From: a candidate division TM6 bacterium GW2011_GWF2_37_49
GTDB lineage: Bacteria; Babelota; Babeliae; Babelales; RVW-14
Length of the DNA stretch: 64,000 nucleotides
NCBI GenBank assembly: GCA_000989955.1
Contig: LBTE01000002.1
Span: forward strand, 21,326-85,325
Direction of reading: 5' to 3'
The first letter of the stretch is position 1. Each line of letters opens with the position of its first letter. This document shows positions 8,293-16,257 of this stretch, in pieces. The translations under genes were made by a program, and so were the position numbers. The notes beneath the pieces are model-generated. The model was not told the origin of the DNA. It was given only the letters and a program-made list of their open reading frames with translations, and did not search any database.

Positions 8293-9723
8293 ATGTTGCT
8301 GAATCAAGACTTTTTGTTATCAGCGTTGCCAAAAGCCAAATTTTATTGTTCTGGTGCTGAACTTGCTCATCAAGCGGCCTGGACATTTTATGCTTCGGGC
8401 AAAGAGGTTTCGGCATTTTTTGATAGCAGGGTTGTTGAACAAGATGGCTTGTTTTTCGCATTGAATGGGCAAACTGTTGATGGGCATGATTTTGTAGCTC
8501 AGTCTCTAAAAAATGGTGTAGCGGCAATCGTTGTTAACAGGCTTGATTGTTTGAAGGGACTTGAAGTCTCTGATCGATTAATAATTTTAGTTGATGACAC
8601 GACTCAGGCACTGATCGACATGGCCAAAGCGTGGCGTGCAAGGTTAACTTGCCCTGTTGTTGGCATCACTGGTTCAATCGGCAAAACAAGCACAAAAGAA
8701 ATTTTACGTTCAATACTTGTGTCTGCAGGTATTCAAGCGCATTTATCTTCTAAAAATCAGAATACGTTGCTTTCTTTGTGCACAAATATTTTAGGTGTCA
8801 AAACGTCTTGCCAGGCCGTAGTTTTGGAAGTTGGCATAGACCGAACCGGTGAAATGGCGCTGAAGGCAGATATTTTGCGTCCGACAATTGCGATTATAAC
8901 GACTGTTTCATATTCTCACATAAAATATTTTGGAAATCTTCATAACATTGGCTTTGAAAAGCGTCAAATATTCAAAAACTTGGGCGGCAGCGGTGTGGGT
9001 ATTATTCCTGGGGATTTGCCTATGCTTGATAATGTTTGTTACGGCCATCCAACGGCTAGGTTTGGATTTAAAACTAAAAACAGTGTTCAGGCCAGGAAAG
9101 TTGAAGTAGTTTCCGATGAAAATGGGCAGGCATTTATAACTTTCACATTAAAATGGTACGGCCAAAAAGTGCCGATAAAATTTAATACTATTCATCGCGG
9201 AATGTTGAATAATGCATTGGCAGCAAGCTCAGTTGCATATTTTTTGCACGTTCCTATCGAAGCTTTGAAAGAGGGGCTTGAAAGTTATACGGCATTTGAA
9301 AACCGCTTTGAGCAACGTAAATTAAAAGATTTTAACGGCTTTGTTATAAGCGACTGCTACAACGCTAATCCGGAGAGCATGAAGGCTGCAATTTTGGCCT
9401 TTGATTCAATCAAAACCAGTGCGACAAAAATAGCAGTCATCGGCGATATGTTGGAGCTTGGGTCGCGTGAGGTTTACTGGCACAGATTTATAGGCAAGCT
9501 TTTAAACAAGTCTTCGAGTGTCGAAAAGGTTGTTTTAGTCGGTGATTTGGTGCGATATGTTGCAGGCATGCTTCCGGACGAAATGATTTTGGCAAAGGTT
9601 GATACATGGCAAGAAGCCGAGCCAATCTTAAGAATGGTTTTGGCAAAAAAACAATATTTTGTTTTAGTTAAGGCATCTCTCGGGATTGCTCTTTACAAGC
9701 TTGTTGATAAGTTGACGAAGTAA
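8293..9723 (+). CDS. murF: UDP-N-acetylmuramoyl-tripeptide--D-alanyl-D-alanine ligase
   Basis: A 476-residue Mur ligase that joins D-Ala-D-Ala to the UDP-MurNAc tripeptide in cytoplasmic peptidoglycan synthesis. The N-terminal substrate domain includes FDSRVVEQDGLFFALNG. The ATP-binding P-loop GITGSIGKTSTKE is near residue 128, the central LEVGIDRTGEM block follows, and the C-terminal domain begins at about DCYNANPESM with VIGDMLELG after it. Length is normal for MurF. The start has GGAG eight bases upstream. It stands as a single plus-strand gene converging on a minus-strand run. With murJ and rodA in the same window it argues that the cell makes peptidoglycan. Confidence 0.95.
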   Translation: MLLNQDFLLSALPKAKFYCSGAELAHQAAWTFYASGKEVSAFFDSRVVEQDGLFFALNGQTVDGHDFVAQSLKNGVAAIVVNRLDCLKGLEVSDRLIILVDDTTQALIDMAKAWRARLTCPVVGITGSIGKTSTKEILRSILVSAGIQAHLSSKNQNTLLSLCTNILGVKTSCQAVVLEVGIDRTGEMALKADILRPTIAIITTVSYSHIKYFGNLHNIGFEKRQIFKNLGGSGVGIIPGDLPMLDNVCYGHPTARFGFKTKNSVQARKVEVVSDENGQAFITFTLKWYGQKVPIKFNTIHRGMLNNALAASSVAYFLHVPIEALKEGLESYTAFENRFEQRKLKDFNGFVISDCYNANPESMKAAILAFDSIKTSATKIAVIGDMLELGSREVYWHRFIGKLLNKSSSVEKVVLVGDLVRYVAGMLPDEMILAKVDTWQEAEPILRMVLAKKQYFVLVKASLGIALYKLVDKLTK

Positions 9724-9727
9724 AATT

Positions 9728-10195
9728 TCATTGTTTCAAAATCTTCGAAACAAAATAATCAATAAAAATATGGGAAAAAGAGCCAACGGCAAATAATGCT
9801 GCCGCAATCAGTGATTCTCTTAAAAAAGGTGCATGATAAAAATATGTGTATATCGGCAACGAAGCGGCCAAAATTAAGATAAATATTAAGTTGTGTGTGA
9901 TGGTTCTGTGTTTTAAAACAAAAATTATCAGTGACAGAGCTGCAAAAATTGCGAAGATTGTGAAATTATTTAATAAAAATGAGAGCATAACAAAAATAGC
10001 GGCCAAGAAATAAAATATTCGTTGCATTTTACTTACAGTGTCGATGTCTGGAAAAATTGAGCCTAGCATGCACGAAAATAAACCTACAAATAATGTTGTG
10101 AAATTTAGAATCTGGGGATAGATCATCGTGACAGCGTACGAGATTGACACAAAGCTCAGAACGCCAATCGTCAAATGTGTTTTATATCCGGGCAT
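9728..10195 (-). CDS. YdjM-like membrane metal-dependent hydrolase (DUF457)
   Basis: A protein of about 155 residues with four to five membrane segments. It opens with MPGYKTHLTIG and carries the family's metal-binding signature: GSIFPDID after the second segment, HRTITHN in the middle, and SHIFIDYFVSK at the end. The His and Asp residues lie at membrane edges, as in the YdjM/LexA-regulated inner-membrane family. ATG 10195 is preceded by AAGGAG eight bases upstream. It is the last gene of a minus-strand run that also holds the SpoIID-like and RNase H genes. The physiological substrate of this family is not established. Confidence 0.8.
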   Translation of the reverse strand: MPGYKTHLTIGVLSFVSISYAVTMIYPQILNFTTLFVGLFSCMLGSIFPDIDTVSKMQRIFYFLAAIFVMLSFLLNNFTIFAIFAALSLIIFVLKHRTITHNLIFILILAASLPIYTYFYHAPFLRESLIAAALFAVGSFSHIFIDYFVSKILKQ

Positions 10196-10234
10196 TTGCA
10201 ACTCTCCTTTTAAAACCCAAAGCCCATCAAAAAA

Positions 10235-11590
10235 TTAAGATTTAAGTCTGCTAAGTGTAGTTCCTGGATAATAAAAATTTAAAACTTTTTTGTAATCCCA
10301 ACCACGATCTACAAGGCTTTTTGCTCCCCACTGGCATAGGCCATTGAAGTGGCTGTATCCCTTGCAAATCAATGTTATTTTATTATCATGTTTTTTGACT
10401 GAAAATGCCAAGCTTTTAATTTTATTTTTAAACGAGGACAATAATTCGCTGCCAGTTAACGATACATATTTTCTGCCGGCAAGCTTAACCTTATGGACTA
10501 CTCCAGCTGCATCCTTGTCCGTAATCTGGATATCCCCAAGCTTATTTCCAAAGCCTTCAAATTTTCGTTTTAAGTTTGGATTAGATTTTACAAGTTCTAC
10601 GAAATCTTGACTTCTGTATGTCAGCGAATTGCGATAAAATACTGTGTTGCTACAAAAAGTACAAGGCTGAGTTCGCTTGAGATACGGAGGAGATTTTTTA
10701 TTTTGTCTCATGTTTGCTGGAATAATGCCTCCGCAACAAATATCAAACATAGCAAGCGCAATGTTGCCATTGTAAGTAAGAACCAAGCCTTTTGTTTGTT
10801 CTGCAGCATTTTTAAAACATTGAAAATTGTGCACACCCTCATAGACTTGATTTATGTTCGAATTTTTTAAATCGTACAGGCTGTTTGGATTTTTTTGCCT
10901 TGCTTGTTTCATGTGATATATGGCATATGTTCTTGTTGCAATGGCTTGTACCTTGTGCGCTTCTAATGGCCATGAAGGAACTATTTCTGAACGTAGTACC
11001 GAAGAGACGTAATCTTCCAAATCAAGCTTATTTATAATCAACACCGATGCTGAAAACGGATTTATCCTAAAATTTAAACTGCCTTGGTATGATTTTCCGT
11101 TGACGGTTAAATGACCCTTGGCTGGATAAATCTCCAGATCATCTTTTTTAATATGTCTAAATTTACCATCCTTGCATTTAAGGTACAATTTTGAATCTTT
11201 AACCATTAATTCTACTATCTTTGAATCAAAAGCTGCGGCAATTTTTGAACTAGATGGACTTTCAAGGACAAATCCATTCGTAGATTTAATAGAGAAGTTG
11301 ACGTTGTTTTCAATCTTTTTCTCGTCAATTAAAACACGAATAATTTTAGGATGTTTGGCGCATTCAGTAATAACGTCATAACTAGTTGAGATTTTTTGCT
11401 CAAACTGATCAATAATATTTGGAGCGGGCTTTTTTTTAGAAAGAGCATGCTTTCTGCCAGCTTTTTTATTAGGCCCGGACGTTGGCCTGGAACTTTTTTT
11501 TACTTGTTTTGCACTTATCGACTGAACAAAGAACAGTGCGATAAAAACAAACGAAATTGTTTTTGAAAATTTCACTATACACAGTCTCAA
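10235..11590 (-). CDS. SpoIID/LytB-domain protein, probable peptidoglycan-active
   Basis: A 451-residue exported protein. The signal peptide is around FSKTISFVFIALFFVQSISA, followed by a Lys/Arg-rich linker. The SpoIID domain covers about residues 160-430: LDLEDYVSSVLRSEIVPSWP, HKVQAIATRTYAIYHM, and the terminal block ending FNGLCQWGAKSL. SpoIID in Bacillus is a lytic transglycosylase acting on denuded glycan; this member is probably a septal or wall-remodelling enzyme. The start is uncertain: TTG 11590 overlaps the stop of the RNase H gene, while a GTG at 11575 is also in frame and better placed for the signal peptide. Four Cys in the centre (CCGG and CTFC) may bind metal or form disulfides. 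Confidence 0.85.
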   Translation of the reverse strand: MRLCIVKFSKTISFVFIALFFVQSISAKQVKKSSRPTSGPNKKAGRKHALSKKKPAPNIIDQFEQKISTSYDVITECAKHPKIIRVLIDEKKIENNVNFSIKSTNGFVLESPSSSKIAAAFDSKIVELMVKDSKLYLKCKDGKFRHIKKDDLEIYPAKGHLTVNGKSYQGSLNFRINPFSASVLIINKLDLEDYVSSVLRSEIVPSWPLEAHKVQAIATRTYAIYHMKQARQKNPNSLYDLKNSNINQVYEGVHNFQCFKNAAEQTKGLVLTYNGNIALAMFDICCGGIIPANMRQNKKSPPYLKRTQPCTFCSNTVFYRNSLTYRSQDFVELVKSNPNLKRKFEGFGNKLGDIQITDKDAAGVVHKVKLAGRKYVSLTGSELLSSFKNKIKSLAFSVKKHDNKITLICKGYSHFNGLCQWGAKSLVDRGWDYKKVLNFYYPGTTLSRLKS

Positions 11591-12174
11591 CTTCTTATAA
11601 TTTCAACTATATCTTTAAAGTCTGCAACAAAATCAAAAAACTCTTTTGGTAGTTGCACCTTCTTGTCTACGCCTAAGTTTGCTAGTTTATCAGCAATTTT
11701 ATTTTTTTCACGCATTATATGAATAAACTTATGAGGTATACCTTTCAGCATTCGTTCAATCATGCTATTGATGCATTGTAATACAGCATTTTTTATTTTA
11801 TAAAAACCACACATTTGTCGAACCAATAATTCAGAATCAGAATGTATTGTCAAAATAATGTTTTCAATTTCGAGTTCTTGTAGTTTCTTTTTTATCAAAA
11901 AAACAGCAAGCAACAATGCTATATATTCAGCTTGATTGTTTGTTTTCGTGCCTAAGAAAAAGCCCTTTTTGATGATGTCTTTGTTATCATTAATAACGTA
12001 AATTCCGCAGCCAGCCGGTCCGGGATTGCCTCGCGCGGCTCCGTCAACAAAAACAGCCCAATTTTCAACAACCGGCACTTTTTTTTCAGCGAAAAATCTT
12101 TTTATTTCGGTAGATGTATCTTTTGTGACAGGTTCTTTTTTGTTATTTGCAAAGATGTTTAGCTGCTTTTCCAT
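11587..12174 (-). CDS. RNase H-type ribonuclease (RVT_3/RnhA-like)
   Basis: A 195-residue RNase H fold enzyme expected to cut the RNA strand of RNA-DNA hybrids. After a variable N terminus of about 38 residues, the catalytic carboxylates appear in order: Asp in FVDGAARGNPGPAG, Glu in NNQAEYIALLLA, Asp in IHSDSELLVRQ, and Asp in KNKIADKLANLG. This is the single-domain plant/archaeal-like RVT_3 type. It lies 18 bases after the zinc-ribbon coiled-coil gene; that pairing is seen in other bacteria (for example the Rv2228c-Rv2229c neighbourhood). It overlaps the possible TTG start of the SpoIID gene, suggesting one transcript. Confidence 0.9.
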   Translation of the reverse strand: MEKQLNIFANNKKEPVTKDTSTEIKRFFAEKKVPVVENWAVFVDGAARGNPGPAGCGIYVINDNKDIIKKGFFLGTKTNNQAEYIALLLAVFLIKKKLQELEIENIILTIHSDSELLVRQMCGFYKIKNAVLQCINSMIERMLKGIPHKFIHIMREKNKIADKLANLGVDKKVQLPKEFFDFVADFKDIVEIIRS

Positions 12175-12191
12175 AATTATTAAAACTCAAT

Positions 12192-12929
12192 TTAAAATTG
12201 TGCGGATTGTAAGTCTTTTTGTTCTTCATCATTGTAATACAAGAATCTGTAACAATTTCTGCAAGGCAAGACTCCTGCCTGTTTAATTTTTATAACATCT
12301 TGTCGTAAAATTGCGTAATAACAAGCGCCGCAACAATTATTATTAACAGCCACGATCGGATCTTCGACGCTATATTTCATTCTTTCATAGCGATTTAGCC
12401 ATTCAGCAGGAATGTTTTTTGCTGCGTGTTGCCTGGTTTCAATCAAAGCTTCTTTTTTATCCAGACAAGTTTTAATCACTTCTTCCCTGACTTGAATATC
12501 TTGAGTCAGTAGGTTGATCTTTTTTGTGCTGTTAGTTTCGTCTGTATCCAACCCATTTTGAATACTTTCAAGCTTGTACCAATATTCTGTGATTTGGTTT
12601 TCAATATTCATTTTTTCACGACGAGCAAAATTGATCTCATTTTCAAGCGATTTATACTCTTGCTGTGTTTTGATTTTATCAAGAATTGCTTTTTTGTGTT
12701 TTTCTTCTTCTTCAAAAATTTTTGATTGTTTTTCTAAGGAATCGATTTGTTTCTTAAGCTGGACAGAAACACTTTTTTTATCTTCCAATGCATGTTTAAT
12801 TTTAGAAATTTGTAGCGAAAAATCAGCGATTGCTTTTTGTGAAGTCTCAGCCTCTTTGTCCAAGTTTAAAATTTGCTTATCAAAATCAACTAAAACTTTT
12901 AAATTTTGCCAGAGAGATTTTCCTACCAT
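12192..12929 (-). CDS. C4 zinc-ribbon coiled-coil protein (DUF164/CdsZ-like)
   Basis: A 245-residue protein. Residues 1-175 form a long coiled-coil hairpin. The C-terminal zinc ribbon has CCGACY and CRNCY pairs, the C4 signature of the DUF164 family (Helicobacter HP0958, chlamydial CdsZ). Relatives are described as chaperone or RNA-binding factors, but no single function applies across the family. AAGGGG stands five bases before the ATG. It begins directly downstream of a tRNA gene on the same strand and heads the RNase H/SpoIID/YdjM run. Confidence 0.85.
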   Translation of the reverse strand: MVGKSLWQNLKVLVDFDKQILNLDKEAETSQKAIADFSLQISKIKHALEDKKSVSVQLKKQIDSLEKQSKIFEEEEKHKKAILDKIKTQQEYKSLENEINFARREKMNIENQITEYWYKLESIQNGLDTDETNSTKKINLLTQDIQVREEVIKTCLDKKEALIETRQHAAKNIPAEWLNRYERMKYSVEDPIVAVNNNCCGACYYAILRQDVIKIKQAGVLPCRNCYRFLYYNDEEQKDLQSAQF

Positions 12930-12982
12930 AAGAACCCCTTTTTTGTTTGAATGGGAATCGAGAATGATAAGTTTAAAAGATA

Positions 12983-13059
12983 TGGTGGGCCCACCAGGAC
13001 TTGAACCTGGGACCTTTCGGTTATGAGCCGATTGCTCTAACCAACTGAGCTATGGGCCC
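12983..13059 (-). tRNA. tRNA with CAT anticodon (Met elongator or Ile2)
   Basis: On the minus strand the cloverleaf closes with acceptor GGGCCCA and TGGGCCC, D-arm AGCTCAGTTGGTTAGAGC, anticodon stem TCGG/CCGA around loop CTCATAA, and T-arm CCAGG-TTCAAGT-CCTGG. The 3' CCA is encoded. Anticodon CAT without initiator features means either elongator methionine or the lysidine-modified isoleucine tRNA; the sequence alone does not settle which. The 5' 23 bases overlap the end of the GAPDH reading frame. Confidence 0.95.
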
Positions 13060-14080
13060 GCCAAAAATTCAACTTCTTTATCAAGTTGTGAAGTAAAAAA
13101 TCCTTCAATCTACAAGAATATCCAAATTCGTTGTCGTACCAGGCAAAAACCTTGCCAACATTACCTGTTTGCTGTGTCAATAAGCTATCGAATATTGAGG
13201 AATGCGTGTTTCCTATAAAATCAGAGGAAACCAACGGCAAATTCGTGTACTGTAGAATGCTTTTTAGCTTGCCAGTTGCAGCTTTTTCAAAGGATTTGTT
13301 TATTTTTTCTATAGTTAAAACTTTTTCAGAAACAAAAACAAAATCTATCAATGAAACTACTGGAACTGGTACGCGAATGGCAGTGGCTTCAATTTTGCCT
13401 TTTAATTCAGGAAATATCTGAGTAATGACTTTGCTGGCACCTGTTTTTGTTGGCACAATGTTTATTGCGGCTGCTCTTGCCCTGCGTGGATCTTTGTGTT
13501 CTACATCAAGCAAAACCTGGTCATTGGTATATGCATGAATTGTAGTCATCAAGCCTGATGTTATCCCAAAATTTTCATTAATAACTTTGATCAGTGGCGC
13601 GAATGCATTTGTTGTGCAACTTCCCAACGAAATTATGGAATGTTTTTTATGGTTGTAAGATTCATAGTTGACCCCAGGCACAATCGAAATATCGGCATCG
13701 TCGCTTGGAGCGGTAATCAGGACTTTTTTTGCGCCAGCGGCCAAGTGTTTTGCTGCTAATTCTTTTGTTGTAAACTTGCCAGACGCTTCTATTATCCAGT
13801 CAATCCCAAGCTTCTTCCATGGCAAATTTGTTGGGTCTGCTTCAAAAAATAGTTTGATTTTTTGTCCATCCACGTGCAAAAAATCATTTTTAATTTCAAC
13901 ATTGCCGGTGAACTCAGGCATGACTGAGTCATACTTAAATAATAAATCGATAGGGCTGCTTTTTTTAGGCCCAACATTTATTGCTTCAATTTTGATATTT
14001 TCTTTGGTCTTTTTGTTTTGCAACACTGCTCGTAAAAACGCTCTGCCTATGCGGCCAAAACCATTTATTGCAACTTTCAT
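13037..14080 (-). CDS. gap: glyceraldehyde-3-phosphate dehydrogenase, type I
   Basis: A 347-residue glycolytic enzyme that oxidises glyceraldehyde 3-phosphate to 1,3-bisphosphoglycerate with NAD(P). The Rossmann motif INGFGRIGRAFLRA is at the start, the catalytic Cys lies in SLGSCTTNAFAPL near residue 150, the catalytic His region follows in TTIHAYTNDQ, and KTGASKVITQIFPELKGK and WYDNEFGYSCRLKDF are conserved. The ORF could start at TTG 14083, but ATG 14080 has GGAGAG upstream. The C-terminal tail after LIKKLNF (residues WRAHSSVG) is not typical of the family and is read from within the downstream tRNA gene. Confidence 0.95.
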   Translation of the reverse strand: MKVAINGFGRIGRAFLRAVLQNKKTKENIKIEAINVGPKKSSPIDLLFKYDSVMPEFTGNVEIKNDFLHVDGQKIKLFFEADPTNLPWKKLGIDWIIEASGKFTTKELAAKHLAAGAKKVLITAPSDDADISIVPGVNYESYNHKKHSIISLGSCTTNAFAPLIKVINENFGITSGLMTTIHAYTNDQVLLDVEHKDPRRARAAAINIVPTKTGASKVITQIFPELKGKIEATAIRVPVPVVSLIDFVFVSEKVLTIEKINKSFEKAATGKLKSILQYTNLPLVSSDFIGNTHSSIFDSLLTQQTGNVGKVFAWYDNEFGYSCRLKDFLLHNLIKKLNFWRAHSSVG

Positions 14081-14095
14081 CAAGCTCTCCGTCTA

Positions 14096-15208
14096 TCAAA
14101 CTTTATACTTGCTTAAAAAATTAACCAGTGGCTTAACGCCTTCCTTCGATTTAGTGCTGACAAAAACGTGTGGCAGATAATCATTAAATTCATGCATCAT
14201 AAGTTCAATCATGCCTGTATTCATCAAATCTACTTTATTAAAAACATAAAGTACTGGTTTTTCTACATCAATTTCTTTGAGTGTATCTTGAACTATTTCA
14301 ATTTGTCCACGCCATTCAGGATTGCTGACATCTACGACATGCATTAGCAGGTCAGCGTATTTAAGCTCATTAAGCGTTGATTTAAACGCCTCAATTAAAT
14401 TATGCGGTAAATTACTTATAAAACCTACGGTGTCAGAAATTAAAATTTTTCGATTGCTATCAACAAAAAATTCGCGCGTTGTGGTATCAAGTGTTGCAAA
14501 CAGTTTGTCTTCAACTAACGCTGTACTTTTGGTCAATCTGTTTAGCAGACTTGATTTACCTGCATTTGTGTATCCAACGATGCAAACTTGTGGTAGATTG
14601 CTGCTCATACGTTTTTTACGTTGATTATCGCGCGCTTTTTGCAGTGTATCAAGCCTCTGCTTAGATTGTCGTAATTTGTCTGCGAACACTCGACGCATCT
14701 TTTCTGTGGCTGTTTCACCAGGCCCGATTGTTCCGATTACTCCCAGCTGCTGGGCATAATTTCTATCGCGACCAATGACGCGTGTTTTTAAGAACTCAAC
14801 TTCTGCCATCTCGACCTGAATTTTGCCTTCTGCTGAGTGCGCCGATTTTTTAAAAATTTCAAGAATTAAATGCTCTCTGCCCATAATTTCGCAATTAAAA
14901 ACATCTTCCAGGTTGCGCTGTTGTAAAGGGCTTAGGGATTCAGAAATGATTACGAATTCGAACGTTCCTTGCTCTACTACCTGCTGTACCTCGGACATTT
15001 TGCCCTTGGTGAAAAATGTGTTTGGGTCGACTGCTCTAACTTTTGTGTAATAAGTTTCATCGTATGGTAGTCCCAAAGTGTCGATCAAGCTTAAAAATTC
15101 CACGTAATAATTTTCTGGACTTGCTATCTTTACAAACGGTGTATAAATGCCAAGCGCCAGCGTTTTTGGATGCATCTCGCTAAAAGCTTTAGCGGCTTTT
15201 TTTGACAT
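14096..15208 (-). CDS. hflX: ribosome-associated GTPase HflX
   Basis: A 370-residue GTPase that in other bacteria splits or rescues 50S-bound and stalled ribosomes. The N-terminal HflX domain includes YYTKVRAVDPNTFFTKGK and the SLSPLQQRNLEDVF block; a helical linker carries the conserved GPGETATEKMRR. The G domain has G1 GYTNAGKSSLLNRL near residue 215, G3 DTVGFISNLPHNLIEAF and G4 NKVD. The extended C-terminal domain is short. AAGGA precedes ATG 15208. It is 15 bases upstream of gap and follows the DJ-1-like gene, all on the minus strand. Confidence 0.95.
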   Translation of the reverse strand: MSKKAAKAFSEMHPKTLALGIYTPFVKIASPENYYVEFLSLIDTLGLPYDETYYTKVRAVDPNTFFTKGKMSEVQQVVEQGTFEFVIISESLSPLQQRNLEDVFNCEIMGREHLILEIFKKSAHSAEGKIQVEMAEVEFLKTRVIGRDRNYAQQLGVIGTIGPGETATEKMRRVFADKLRQSKQRLDTLQKARDNQRKKRMSSNLPQVCIVGYTNAGKSSLLNRLTKSTALVEDKLFATLDTTTREFFVDSNRKILISDTVGFISNLPHNLIEAFKSTLNELKYADLLMHVVDVSNPEWRGQIEIVQDTLKEIDVEKPVLYVFNKVDLMNTGMIELMMHEFNDYLPHVFVSTKSKEGVKPLVNFLSKYKV

Positions 15209-15229
15209 AAAAATCCTTAAATTTACTCT

Positions 15230-15844
15230 CTATTCAAGCATGTTAATTATTGCCTGCCCAAATTCTTTTGCAAATTTTGGACTTTGAGCAGTAATTATGT
15301 TTTCAGATTTATCAACAAAACAACCCTGGTCAACAAAATCAACGCCTTCTTGATTAAATACTTTTTTGAGTTCGGTTGAAGGAAACCCGGTTGCTTTTTT
15401 GCCATTTAAAATACCAGTTTTCGCAACCGCAGCTGTAGCATGGCAAATCGACGCAACTATTTTTTTTGCGTTATAAAAGGTTTTTATTGTTTGGTTTAAT
15501 TTTGCATTGTTCCAAAGATAATCTATGGAGCCGGGACCTCCTGGAATCACCAAGGCATCGTATGCTGCAATATCGGCATCTGTCATAACGCTCAAAAGCT
15601 TGTTTGGAGTAAAGCTTCCACCAAGCGCGCCTTGAGCTGTTCCATCGTCCAGACCGGCAACATCAACTGTGCAACCATTATCAACAAGCATTTTGTATGG
15701 TGTATTAAATTCTATGTCCTGATAACCTTTTGGCATTAAAATAAATAAAATACGTTTGTTCATCGCCTTGACTCCATGAATCATGTACACAGAAAAACCA
15801 ACTACCGCAACAATAAATCCAAAAACTACAAACATCTTTGTCAT
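15230..15844 (-). CDS. DJ-1/PfpI-family protein with N-terminal membrane segment
   Basis: A 204-residue member of the DJ-1/ThiJ/PfpI superfamily. Residues 5-25 are hydrophobic (MFVVFGFIVAVVGFSVYMI), an anchor or signal sequence not normal for this family. The catalytic domain starts at about KRILFILMPKGYQDIEF, with DALVIPGGPG, and the nucleophile elbow SICHATAA placing Cys near residue 136; the Glu partner is in KGYQDIEF. Members act as deglycase-like, glyoxalase-like or stress proteins. The start has AAGGAG. An internal ATG just before NKRILFIL could make a cytosolic form, but I see no better ribosome-binding site there. Confidence 0.85.
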   Translation of the reverse strand: MTKMFVVFGFIVAVVGFSVYMIHGVKAMNKRILFILMPKGYQDIEFNTPYKMLVDNGCTVDVAGLDDGTAQGALGGSFTPNKLLSVMTDADIAAYDALVIPGGPGSIDYLWNNAKLNQTIKTFYNAKKIVASICHATAAVAKTGILNGKKATGFPSTELKKVFNQEGVDFVDQGCFVDKSENIITAQSPKFAKEFGQAIINMLE

Positions 15845-15959
15845 GACTCTCTCCTTCGTTATTTTACTGAAAGAAGCTTACAAATAAATGCGATAAAAAT
15901 AAAGAAGTTTTTTAAAACCAGCGACTAATCTGGGTTTATTTTGATTAAGTGATATTAAA

Positions 15960-16135
15960 GATGTCTAGATCAAGGCTTTCAAAGCTGATGCCAGTTTTTG
16001 TTATTTTAACAAAAAGCATTCGGCAACTCGCTTTCAGACGAGAGTGGTACGTGTTCTGGTCAAGTAAAAGTTGACACAAAAATTATACGAATATTTCAAA
16101 ATTATACATATCTGCCTCTGTCGCCGGCAGGGCGA
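15960..16135 (-). repeat. degenerate copy of dispersed hairpin repeat (copy I)
   Basis: Bases 15971-16030 align by eye with copy H at 60949-61005: both run GGNTTTCAAAGNTGATG, then CAGTTTTTG, then an AT-rich hairpin (here TTTTTGTT with AACAAAAA), then CGGCAAC versus CCGCCC. The GC hairpin is reduced to CTCG and CGAG, and the head motif is not recognisable. The spacer 15845-16257 otherwise shows a GTCGCC/GGGCGAC hairpin near 16120-16136 and no gene. Confidence 0.45.
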
Positions 16136-16206
16136 CTTCACAATACTCTCCATTTTAATTAACTGGCACATAATTAAGATTCATTACATACAATTTTTCA
16201 TAATCA

Positions 16207-16232
16207 GGCCAGTGCTTTTTATAACACTGGCC
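16207..16232 (-). terminator. hairpin, possible weak terminator
   Basis: GGCCAGTG (16207-16214) pairs perfectly with CACTGGCC (16225-16232). It lies 26 bases beyond the 3' end of the minus-strand lipoprotein-like gene; the following bases on that strand are only moderately T-rich, so termination is uncertain. Confidence 0.45.
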
Positions 16233-16257
16233 CAATCGATTGTTTGAATGCTTTATT

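Noticed and set aside
13668..14180. 170-codon plus-strand ORF antisense to gap and hflX
   Set aside because: It is a frame shadow of the intact GAPDH gene on the other strand, which has all catalytic motifs.
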